From JBBTXL01 sp038062295 (GTDB taxonomy: Bacteria > Patescibacteriota > Minisyncoccia > GWC2-36-17 > WO2-46-25), in the NCBI GenBank assembly GCA_038062295.1, contig JBBTXL010000063.1, positions 1 to 22,090 on the forward strand: DNA of 22,090 nucleotides. Reading direction: 5' to 3'. This document shows positions 14,889 to 21,597 of the stretch, piece after piece. Numbering within the stretch: position 1 is the first letter of the stretch; each line of letters begins with the position of its first letter. Under the pieces are notes generated by a model. That model had not been told where the DNA came from, did no database searches, and was given only the letters and a program-made list of their open reading frames with translations. Made by a program: the position numbers and the translations under genes.

Positions 14889-15989
14889 ATGAAAATAATT
14901 TGTTTACAAGAAAACCTAAAGGATAATCTTATTGTATTGGAACGTATCTGTTCAAAAAACCAAACACTCCCTATTTTAGGAAATATTATTCTTAAAACAC
15001 AACAAGGCTCCTTACAGTTATTTGCGACAGATCTTGAAATAGGTGTTGAGATACATACCCCATGTAAAGTTGAGCAGGAAGGTGAGGTGGTGCTTCCTAT
15101 AAAACTTCTTTCCGCTTTTATCTACCATCTTCCTAATATTAAAATCAGTATTCAAAAAAAAGGGAATTATGTATTAATAACAGCGGATGATTTTACCACA
15201 AAAATACCAACAATAAGTATTGATGAATTTCCTCTTATCCCAAAGATACAAAAAGATGTTGTAGTGGAGATACAACCCCAACCATTTCAACAAGGAATTA
15301 TTCAGGTATTAAATGCGGTCGCAACAAGTCACACACTAAATGAGATATCCGGTATTTTTTTGAATATTCAACCAAATACCATGAAAATAGTCGGGACAGA
15401 CAGTTTCCGGTTGTCTGAAAAAACAGTATTTCAAAAAAACAACTACACCACAACTACACCACAAAAACTTATTCTTCCCTATAAAACAGCATACGAACTT
15501 TCAAAAATTATCAACCAAACAGAGAATGTAAAGATATATATTGAAAAAAACCAAATTCTCCTACAGCTTAAAAATACGCAGATTATTTCACGTCTTATCT
15601 CAGGAGAATATCCGAATTACGAACAGATCATTCCCAAAACCAGTAAAACAAAAATAACAATCTTAAAAAACGAGCTGATATCAAAACTGAAGCTCGCAAG
15701 CCTTTTTTCCTCAAAAATAAATGATATTAGGATCACCACAAACACCCACAAAAAAGAGTTGATGGTTTTTGCCGCCGACCAACAAAAAGGAGAATTTCAA
15801 TCAACCATCACCACCGACATGACAGGGGAAAGTTGTGAAGCAACATTTAACTACAAATATCTTCTTGATGGCCTTTCCAATATTTTAGACGATGTGGTGT
15901 TGTTTGAGTTGAATGGGCCCACGGCGCCGGGTATATTTAAAACAAAACAAGGGGAGTACCAATATATTATCATGCCCTTAAAAATATAA
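14889..15989 (+). CDS. dnaN: DNA polymerase III beta subunit (sliding clamp)
   Basis: Forms the ring that tethers the replicative polymerase to DNA. The length, 366 aa, is normal for the family. It opens MKIICLQENLKDNLIVLERI, with QTLPILGNIILK and LFATDLEIGVE typical of domain 1. Domain 2 shows VATSHTLNEISGIFLNI and IVGTDSFRLSEKTV. The C-terminus ends YQYIIMPLKI, matching the usual MPM-like terminal motif. Codon use is strongly A/T biased (AAA, ATT, TTA), unlike the GC-rich genes left of it: hand counts of 60-base lines gave 22-40% GC here against about 60% in virB4. The protein is complete and in normal order after dnaA. A DUF721-like gene follows after 5 nt. Confidence 0.96.
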   Translation: MKIICLQENLKDNLIVLERICSKNQTLPILGNIILKTQQGSLQLFATDLEIGVEIHTPCKVEQEGEVVLPIKLLSAFIYHLPNIKISIQKKGNYVLITADDFTTKIPTISIDEFPLIPKIQKDVVVEIQPQPFQQGIIQVLNAVATSHTLNEISGIFLNIQPNTMKIVGTDSFRLSEKTVFQKNNYTTTTPQKLILPYKTAYELSKIINQTENVKIYIEKNQILLQLKNTQIISRLISGEYPNYEQIIPKTSKTKITILKNELISKLKLASLFSSKINDIRITTNTHKKELMVFAADQQKGEFQSTITTDMTGESCEATFNYKYLLDGLSNILDDVVLFELNGPTAPGIFKTKQGEYQYIIMPLKI

Positions 15990-15994
15990 ACCCA

Positions 15995-16273
15995 ATGTTT
16001 ATTACACTTTCATCAGTTATTAAAAAAATACACCTTCACAACCCTCTCTACCAGCCAGTGCGGAACCTTATTACCATCCAAGAGATCCAAACAACTCTCT
16101 CTCATATATTTCCCACAACAAACATTACTGTGGTGGCGTACAGGAATAACACCGTTACCCTAAAAACAAAAAACCACCTTGCCGCGCGTGAGGTGATGCT
16201 GCAGGCGGAACGGGTTAAGCAACAACTTACCGCCAATAAAATTCCAGCACGAAAGATTGTGTGTGTTGGGTAA
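15995..16273 (+). CDS. DUF721/DciA-like small protein
   Basis: A 92-aa protein that starts 5 nt after dnaN, so it is probably co-transcribed. The C-terminal half, NTVTLKTKNHLAAREVMLQA then ERVKQQLTANKIPARKIVCV, resembles the DUF721 pattern: a strand giving a polar residue-rich loop, a helix that 'pulls back' to the start of another helix, and a final strand ending in VG. DUF721 includes DciA, the helicase loader of bacteria that lack DnaC/DnaI. Placement beside dnaN would fit. The N-terminal 40 residues (MFITLSSVIKKIHL...) show no clear family. The match is by eye, so the call is moderate. It is convergent with the PBP gene at a distance of 8 nt. The codon use is as A/T-rich as dnaN. Confidence 0.55.
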   Translation: MFITLSSVIKKIHLHNPLYQPVRNLITIQEIQTTLSHIFPTTNITVVAYRNNTVTLKTKNHLAAREVMLQAERVKQQLTANKIPARKIVCVG

Positions 16274-16281
16274 CCGCTGTC

Positions 16282-18747
16282 CTATTGGAATGCCACCGAA
16301 GCGGTCCCGGTGTTGTCGTACACATCATACGCTTGTACCAGAATAATATGGCTTTGATTGTTCTGGTTTGTTCTGACAACACACTCAAACGGGGTTGTGG
16401 TGTCGGTATGCACCAACACCCCGTCCAAGAAACACCCCACCTCTTTCACGGTAAACGGGCCGGTGATGGTTGGTTGTATGGTTATCACTTCCCCTACCAC
16501 AGAGAACGGAGGAATGCGCACAAACGGCTGGTTTTGTGGTGTGTGAATGGAATCGTATTCTATCGGAGGTTTGTTCTGAATGGTGTTGAACGATGGGTTT
16601 TCGTACATCCACATCTGAATCCCGCCTTCCCATAGTGTATATTGCGGGTCGTTGTCGGGGTGTTCGGGCGGGGGAGAGCTGATGCTGTTTTTGTTTATAT
16701 AGTGAAGAATAGTGTGTATCTCTTGAAAACTTCGCACCTCTTTTTTATGTGGCGGCGTGAGGGGGGTTGCAAGCTTTCCCGAGTCCTTATCGATCTCACG
16801 TGTTGTTTCGGTGATGTAATTTCCGTTCAGGATGGGAAGAGTGCTGGTGATGGGGAGTGGGGGAGTAAAGTCAGATTTTGGGTGTGTCGTAAGTTGTTGT
16901 TCAATAAATCCGTGAAAGATCGGGCCGGCCGCCGCGACGCCGGCACCTCCCCGCTCCATCGGGTCCCCATTATTGTTCCCAACCCACACCGCGACCGAGA
17001 GAAAAGGGGTATAGCCAAGAACCCACGCATCCCGGTATTTTTGGGTTGTCCCTGTTTTTGCGGCGACCTGATACCCATCAAAAAAAAGATGGCTTCGTTC
17101 CCCGAACACCGGAGCGCGAAGTGTGTTATCGGAAAGTATCTGGGTAAGGGTGCGTGCAATATTACTGTCCAGAACAGTCTTTTGTTTCTTTTGCCACCGT
17201 TCCAAGACACCCCCCTTCTCATTCTCCACGCTCAGAATGAATGACGGCTCGTTCTTTACCCCATCGTTGGCAAAGACGCTGTACGCGTGTGCCATATCAA
17301 GCGGAACCACTTCACCGCCGCCAAGGACCAAGGATAGTCCGACGCGGGACGGGTCCTGAATGGTGGTGATCCCCATGTCATGCGCAAGACTAACCGTGTT
17401 CTGGATCCCCGCAAGGTACAACACCTTTACCGCAGGAAGGTTGAGCGACTGTGCAAGCGCCGCCTGTGCCGTCACGGGCCCCCGGAACCTGCTGTCGTAG
17501 TTTTCGGGGGCGTACGGCTCTTCCGGGTTGGTAGAAAATTGGGTTTTTACGTCAAACAGCACCGTGTCGGGGGTAAACCCCTTTTTCAGGAACGCCGCGT
17601 ACGCGAATGGCTTGAACGACGACCCGGGTTGTCGGTTGGGTGATGTGGCAACGTTAAAGTTTCCTTCACGCGCTCTATCAAAGTAGTCGCGAGAACCGAC
17701 CATAACAAGGAGCTGACCCGTCGCGGGGTCGACCGCGGCCAACGCCGCGTTACGCGCCCTGTATTTTTTTTCGTTTTCTGCCCCAACTCGCTCGATAACG
17801 CGCTCCGCCTGTTCCTGCATGGTGTAGTCCAGGGTGGTGTACACGCGCAGGCCGCCGTTTTCCACCATATCAACACCATAGCGGTCCTCCAGATAACTTT
17901 TCACGAGAAACACAAAATGCGGCGCCAAAATAGTTTCCTTGTGAGGCGCGAACACCAGCGGTTCGCTCTGTGCTTGCGCGGCCGCCTCCGCGCTGATGAA
18001 TCCGACCCCAGCCATTTTATTCAAGACCGTGTTTTTACGCGCGATGAGTTCGTCGTTGTGCGAGCCATACGGTGAGTAGTAGCTTGGCGCCCGGATAATG
18101 GCCGCGAGCACCGCGGCTTGATTGAGGGTGAGATCGGCTGCGCTGGTGTTAAAAAACCCCTGCGCCGCCGCTTCAATACCGTAGATGTTCGACCCGAACG
18201 GGATCTGGTTCAGGTACAGGCCGAAGATCTCTTCTTTGGAGTAATTTCGTTCTATTGTTATGGCAAGCGCCGCCTCGCGGATCTTGCGTGTCCAGCTTTT
18301 TTCCGGCGTAAGGAACGCCTTTTTCACCAGTTGCTGAGTGATCGTGGAGCCGCCCTGAGAAAGCCTCCCCTCCGATAGGTCGACAAAAACCGCGCGCGCG
18401 ATGGAGCGGATGTCGATGCCCTCGTGGGTGTAGAAGTCAAAATCCTCAACAACGATCGTCGCGTCTTTTACGAATTGGTTGATGTTTTGAAACGGCACCA
18501 CCGTCCTTTTTTCCTCGCCGTGGATCTCGTACAGCAGCACCTTTCCCGCCCGGTCGTAGATCTTTGTGGACTCCGGCACTTTCCGCTGGCCCAACAGCAG
18601 GGGGTCGGGGAGGTTGCGGGTTACCGTGATAAGCGCGAATACACCAACACCTCCCGCAACCAAGCCGCACACAGCAACAACAAAAAAAAGACGAGCGAGC
18701 GTTCCCCGCCGCCGTGTACGGTATGTGTATTTTTTTTGCACCGGCAT
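16282..18747 (-). CDS. Bifunctional penicillin-binding protein 1A (GT51 + transpeptidase)
   Basis: Polymerises and cross-links peptidoglycan at the outer face of the inner membrane. The product is 821 aa. A basic cytoplasmic tail is followed by a membrane anchor (about 18-42). The GT51 glycosyltransferase domain has VVEDFDFYTHEGID with catalytic E101, then QGGSTITQQLVKKAF (131-145). The transpeptidase domain has the SxxK motif in PGSSFKPF (S376, K379), SLN (S434, N436) and KTGTT (K564). After about residue 640 comes a Pro/Thr-rich linker and then a C-terminal beta-rich domain (about 740-821, with GEVITIQPTITGPFTVKEVG and FLDGVLV) resembling a bacterial Ig-like domain. The coding end (16282-16800) is more A/T-rich than the rest. 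It is convergent with the DUF721-like gene, 8 nt away, with no visible terminator. Confidence 0.94.
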   Translation of the reverse strand: MPVQKKYTYRTRRRGTLARLFFVVAVCGLVAGGVGVFALITVTRNLPDPLLLGQRKVPESTKIYDRAGKVLLYEIHGEEKRTVVPFQNINQFVKDATIVVEDFDFYTHEGIDIRSIARAVFVDLSEGRLSQGGSTITQQLVKKAFLTPEKSWTRKIREAALAITIERNYSKEEIFGLYLNQIPFGSNIYGIEAAAQGFFNTSAADLTLNQAAVLAAIIRAPSYYSPYGSHNDELIARKNTVLNKMAGVGFISAEAAAQAQSEPLVFAPHKETILAPHFVFLVKSYLEDRYGVDMVENGGLRVYTTLDYTMQEQAERVIERVGAENEKKYRARNAALAAVDPATGQLLVMVGSRDYFDRAREGNFNVATSPNRQPGSSFKPFAYAAFLKKGFTPDTVLFDVKTQFSTNPEEPYAPENYDSRFRGPVTAQAALAQSLNLPAVKVLYLAGIQNTVSLAHDMGITTIQDPSRVGLSLVLGGGEVVPLDMAHAYSVFANDGVKNEPSFILSVENEKGGVLERWQKKQKTVLDSNIARTLTQILSDNTLRAPVFGERSHLFFDGYQVAAKTGTTQKYRDAWVLGYTPFLSVAVWVGNNNGDPMERGGAGVAAAGPIFHGFIEQQLTTHPKSDFTPPLPITSTLPILNGNYITETTREIDKDSGKLATPLTPPHKKEVRSFQEIHTILHYINKNSISSPPPEHPDNDPQYTLWEGGIQMWMYENPSFNTIQNKPPIEYDSIHTPQNQPFVRIPPFSVVGEVITIQPTITGPFTVKEVGCFLDGVLVHTDTTTPFECVVRTNQNNQSHIILVQAYDVYDNTGTASVAFQ

Positions 18748-18755
18748 GGTATGCT

Positions 18756-18783
18756 ATTGTAACATAAAAATTAAAAATTTCAA
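18756..18783 (-). promoter_or_regulatory. Promoter of the penicillin-binding protein gene
   Basis: On the - strand TTGAAA (18783-18778), a 16-nt spacer and TACAAT (18761-18756) with the extended element TGT. Only 8 nt lie between the -10 and the ATG at 18747, so the mRNA should be leaderless or nearly so. Confidence 0.65.
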
Positions 18784-18786
18784 GAT

Positions 18787-18814
18787 TTGACACGGCACAA
18801 CGACTTGTTACAAT
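18787..18814 (+). promoter_or_regulatory. Promoter of the acidic small-protein gene
   Basis: TTGACA (18787-18792), a 16-nt spacer and TACAAT (18809-18814) with an extended TGT. The -10 block TGTTACAAT (18806-18814) is the exact reverse complement of ATTGTAACA (18756-18764), the -10 block of the divergent PBP promoter. The leader to the ATG at 18847 would be about 26 nt. Confidence 0.75.
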
Positions 18815-18846
18815 AAAAATCGGAAAACATTAACGCGTGCATTATC

Positions 18847-19047
18847 ATGGAAAACCACGGCGATGTATTTGAGGAAGGTTTGGAAGAACCTACTCCCGAA
18901 GGGGAGGAGGGTGAGGAAAAAGACGAGCAGCTTGATGAAGAGGAGCTGCCCGAAGAAATTTCAAAAGAAGACACGGTGTGGCGCGACGAGGAAGAGGACG
19001 ATCTTGGTATAAAAAAGAGCTACTATAACGACGACGCCGAGCAGTAG
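18847..19047 (+). CDS. Short highly acidic hypothetical protein
   Basis: A 66-aa protein with 30 Asp/Glu residues (21 Glu, 9 Asp) and only five Lys/Arg. It opens MENHGDVFEEGLEEPTPEGE and has one Trp in DTVWRDEEEDD. The last part, LGIKKSYYNDDAEQ, is the only non-acidic stretch and may be a docking motif. No membrane segment or Cys is present; it is probably disordered. A well-formed promoter in front of it supports a real gene. Its last 25 bp overlap the tail of ruvC on the opposite strand. I do not recognise the family. Acidic disordered proteins of this size can act as nucleic-acid mimics or as interaction tails on polymerase or translation factors, but nothing in the sequence picks one. Confidence 0.65.
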   Translation: MENHGDVFEEGLEEPTPEGEEGEEKDEQLDEEELPEEISKEDTVWRDEEEDDLGIKKSYYNDDAEQ

Positions 19048-19529
19048 CGCGCGACGGACTCCGCAGCGGCAGCGCAAATAGCCACCGCGACGGCGTCGGC
19101 GGCGTCGTCCTGCGTGATGGGGTGGGGGAGTTTTAAGATAAGCCGAACCATTTTTTGCACCTGTTTTTTGTCCGCTCTACCGTATCCGGCGACCGCCTGT
19201 TTCACTTGGGGCGGCGTGAACTCAAATATGGGGATGTCCCGGCGGGCAAGCGAAGCCAACATAACGCCGCGTGCCTGCGCAACCGCAAACGCGGTTTTTG
19301 CGTTCTTAAAGAAGAACAGCCGTTCCACTGCGGCAACAGCGGGAACGAAGCGCTTCAGAACGTTCTCAAACTGTTTCTCAACGGCATGAAGTTTTTCCGC
19401 GGGTGTTTTCCCGCGAGCGTCAATAATGATGGTTTCGGCCGCAACCAAAGACAGCGCGCCCGAGCCCGTCTTGCGCACGACGCCGATCCCTATCAACGTT
19501 TCTCCGGGGTCAACGCCGAGAATGATCAT
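19023..19529 (-). CDS. ruvC: Crossover junction endodeoxyribonuclease RuvC
   Basis: Resolves Holliday junctions by symmetric nicking, working with RuvAB. The 168-aa product has the RNase H-like fold markers: MIILGVDPG with D7, AVERLFFFKNAKTAFAVAQA with E69, and the final acidic pair in QDDAADAVAVAICA (D142 and D145). The basic segment GYGRADKKQVQKMV matches the DNA-binding part of the family. The ATG overlaps the yebC stop as ATGA (19526-19529), so the genes are coupled. The 3' end overlaps the convergent acidic-protein gene by 25 bp. All catalytic acids are present, so it should be active. Confidence 0.95.
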   Translation of the reverse strand: MIILGVDPGETLIGIGVVRKTGSGALSLVAAETIIIDARGKTPAEKLHAVEKQFENVLKRFVPAVAAVERLFFFKNAKTAFAVAQARGVMLASLARRDIPIFEFTPPQVKQAVAGYGRADKKQVQKMVRLILKLPHPITQDDAADAVAVAICAAAAESVARYCSASSL

Positions 19530-20242
19530 GAGAGGTTGGTGTATATATCCTGAACGTCGTCGTGGTCGTCCAGGGCCGCAAGGAGCGCGTCCAGCTGCTG
19601 TTGGGCTTCAACGTCCGTGACGGTAAGGGGTGTGCTCGGAATGAATTCGAACGATTCACCATCGGGCGCAAACCCACGCGTCCTGACGGCTTGTGCCACC
19701 TTGTGGAGCGCGTCCGGCTGCGTGAGGACGACGATCATGTTGTCTGCGCGCGCCGTGTCCTGTGCTCCCGACTCGATCGCGGCAAGTTCAATATCGTCCG
19801 GGGATGCGCCGACCGAGGGAACGGTAAATTTCCCGTACCGCTGGAACATCCACACTACCGACCCGGGGGTTGCCAGCGTCCCGCCGTGGGAGGAAAGAAG
19901 GTGCCGCACCTCCTGCGCGGTTCTGTTGCGGGAGTCGGTGATGACGTCAATAATAAGCGCCGTTCCGCCGGGCCCATACGCTTCAAACTGGACCGCTTCA
20001 AGCCCTTCTCCTTCGCCGCCGGAATACTTTTTTATGATACGGTCAATATTTTCGCGCGGCATGTTCGCCTCGCGCGCTTTGGTAATGGCAAGCCGCAACG
20101 CAAGGTTGGTGTCCGGGCTTACTCCCCGTTCCCGAACGGCAACCGAGATCATACGCGAGATCTTTGAAAAAACCTTCGCCTTTTTCGCGTCCGTAACGGT
20201 CTTACGCTGTTTGATGTTCGCCCATTTTGAGTGTCCGGCCAT
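19526..20242 (-). CDS. yebC: YebC/PmpR/TACO1 family protein
   Basis: A widespread family first annotated as transcriptional regulators; some members (TACO1, YebC2) help ribosomes translate proline-rich or difficult stretches. The 238-aa product opens with the hallmark MAGHSKWANIKQRK, followed by DAKKAKVFSKISRMI and NMPRENIDRIIKKYSGGEGE. The middle shows the conserved YGPGGTALIIDVITDSRNRT and HGGTLATPGSVVWMF. The C-terminal domain ends with DDVQDIYTN. Full length for the family. It lies between ruvB (0-nt gap) and ruvC (ATGA overlap), the common yebC-ruv neighbourhood. Identification is secure; which of the regulatory or translation roles applies is not decided by the sequence. Confidence 0.95.
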   Translation of the reverse strand: MAGHSKWANIKQRKTVTDAKKAKVFSKISRMISVAVRERGVSPDTNLALRLAITKAREANMPRENIDRIIKKYSGGEGEGLEAVQFEAYGPGGTALIIDVITDSRNRTAQEVRHLLSSHGGTLATPGSVVWMFQRYGKFTVPSVGASPDDIELAAIESGAQDTARADNMIVVLTQPDALHKVAQAVRTRGFAPDGESFEFIPSTPLTVTDVEAQQQLDALLAALDDHDDVQDIYTNLS

Positions 20243-21259
20243 TTAGATGAGCGTCCCCTGATTTTCGTTGCGGTAGAACGGGATACCCAAGTGCTCGTAT
20301 GCCCGTTGCGTCGCTATTCTTCCGCGCAAACTCCTGTTGAGAAACCCTATCTGCAACAAGTACGGCTCGTAGATATCCTCTATCGTCTCCAATTCCTCGG
20401 ATGTTGCCGCGGCGATGGTTTTGAGACCCACCGGCCCGCCGTTGTATTTGGTGATGATGGTCTCCAATATTTTAATATCGGTGTTTTCGAGACCCAGCGC
20501 GTCAACTTCCATGATACGAAGCGCCTCGGCGGTGACGCGCAACGTGATCGTTTCCGCGTCGTGGACCTGCGCGTAGTCCCGCACGCGCTTTAAGATCCTA
20601 TTTGCGACGCGCGGCGTGTTGCGGGAAACGCGGGCGATCTCGCCGATCGCCTCCGGGAGAATGGGCGCGGCAAGCAGGTGCGCGGACCGCGCGACAACGC
20701 GCTCTATTTCAGGGATGGTGTAGAAGTCCAAACGATGCGTGGCGCCAAAGCGCGAGCGGAATGGCGCGGACAGGAGCCCCGCCTTGGTGGTGGCGGCAAT
20801 GATGGTAAAGCGGGGGAGTTGGAGCTGAAGCGTACGCGCGCTGGGGCCTTTCCCCAAAATAATATCAAGGACACTGCTTTCCATCGCGGGGTAGAGCATC
20901 TCTTCAACGGTCTTGTGTATGCGGTGCGCCTCGTCGATGAAGAGGATATCCCCCTCCTGGAGATTCGTAAGGATCGCCGCAAGGTCACCCGCCTTCTCTA
21001 TCGCAGGTCCTGAGGTGATGCGGATGGATGTGCCCATCTCCCGCGCGACCAGATGGGCAAGTGTTGTTTTCCCCAGACCCGCAGGACCATACAACAACAC
21101 GTGCTCGATCGGCTCGCCACGTTTTTTTGCCGCCTGGATGAGGATACGGAGGTTGTTTTTTATTGTATCCTGCCCGATATATTCATCCCACTGCGTAGGG
21201 CGCAGGGCAAGGTCGACAACCACATCGTTTTTCGGCTTTTTTTCGTCACTTGACAACAT
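20243..21259 (-). CDS. ruvB: Holliday junction branch migration helicase RuvB
   Basis: Hexameric AAA+ motor that drives branch migration with RuvA. The 338-aa product has LRPTQWDEYIGQ at the start, Walker A YGPAGLGKTT with K64, Walker B ILFIDEAHRI (D109, E110), IIAATTKAG as sensor 1, and the arginine finger in SRFG (R170). The C-terminal winged helix ends GFLNRSLRGRIATQRAYEHL. The stop abuts the yebC start with no gap. ruvA is not in the window. The start ATG at 21259 is preceded on the - strand by a weak TATTAT (21278-21273) without a good -35. Two opposite-strand promoters flank or overlap its 5' end. Confidence 0.96.
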   Translation of the reverse strand: MLSSDEKKPKNDVVVDLALRPTQWDEYIGQDTIKNNLRILIQAAKKRGEPIEHVLLYGPAGLGKTTLAHLVAREMGTSIRITSGPAIEKAGDLAAILTNLQEGDILFIDEAHRIHKTVEEMLYPAMESSVLDIILGKGPSARTLQLQLPRFTIIAATTKAGLLSAPFRSRFGATHRLDFYTIPEIERVVARSAHLLAAPILPEAIGEIARVSRNTPRVANRILKRVRDYAQVHDAETITLRVTAEALRIMEVDALGLENTDIKILETIITKYNGGPVGLKTIAAATSEELETIEDIYEPYLLQIGFLNRSLRGRIATQRAYEHLGIPFYRNENQGTLI

Positions 21260-21277
21260 AGAGGGGGAAGCTATAAT
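21250..21277 (+). promoter_or_regulatory. Distal + strand promoter for the structured RNA (P1)
   Basis: TTGACA (21250-21255), a 16-nt spacer and TATAAT (21272-21277), both perfect consensus hexamers. The -35 lies within the first codons of ruvB, read on the other strand. Transcription would run away from ruvB into the RNA at 21390; no ORF lies between. Confidence 0.6.
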
Positions 21278-21354
21278 ACATAGTAATAGGAAGTTTTACG
21301 ATAGCTCCAAGATAGTTTGGTGCGTGTTCTTTTTTATTCATCCCGTAAGGGGTA

Positions 21355-21383
21355 TTGACAAAAAAAAGAATACTTGATATAAT
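21355..21383 (+). promoter_or_regulatory. Proximal + strand promoter for the structured RNA (P2)
   Basis: TTGACA (21355-21360), an exact 17-nt spacer and TATAAT (21378-21383) preceded by TGA, an extended -10. This is the best promoter in the window and predicts a start near 21390. Confidence 0.85.
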
Positions 21384-21389
21384 ATCAAT

Positions 21390-21573
21390 CAGAAACTGCT
21401 CGTTGTAAAAAACTCACTAACCTGTAGGCAATTAAGGTTTTTCCTAAGTTGACCTTAAATCGGAATGATTCTTAGCTTCGGATGGCCTGGTTCCGACTGG
21501 ACCACTCCTCGGAGTCATTCTGTGTCTTGGCCCTGAGCCAAGGATTTTGCCTACAGATTAGTGAGTTTTTTGT
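21390..21573 (+). ncRNA. Rod-shaped structured RNA of about 180 nt, 6S-RNA-like
   Basis: No protein can be read here, but the strand folds end to end. A closing helix pairs 21407-21420 with 21558-21571 (14 bp, perfect). After one C/A mismatch, a second helix pairs 21422-21431 with 21547-21556 (10 bp). A wide central region follows, with TTAAGG/CCTTAA (21432-21437 with 21453-21458) on the 5' side and the hairpin CTTGGC/GCCAAG (21526-21531 with 21537-21542) on the 3' side. Beyond it GAATGA (21463-21468) pairs with TCATTC (21515-21520) and a terminal arm lies at about 21476-21513. A long rod with a central bubble, this length, and a strong promoter match the architecture of 6S RNA, which binds RNA polymerase holoenzyme. 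Sequence identity to known 6S was not tested, so the class is tentative while the RNA itself is well supported. Confidence 0.7.
21558..21573 (+). terminator. Likely 3' end of the structured RNA
   Basis: The 3' arm of the closing helix runs straight into six T residues. Paired with the A-rich 5' arm (21407-21412), it resembles an intrinsic terminator formed by the RNA's own outer helix rather than a separate hairpin. pilB ends 25 nt downstream on the opposite strand. Confidence 0.4.
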
Positions 21574-21597
21574 TTACCCCGCATACTGTTGAGGGGC

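Noticed and set aside
21390..21573. RNase P RNA, tmRNA or SRP RNA as the identity of the structured RNA
   Set aside because: The length is too short for RNase P or tmRNA, their conserved core sequences are absent, and I cannot find the SRP helix-8 motif.
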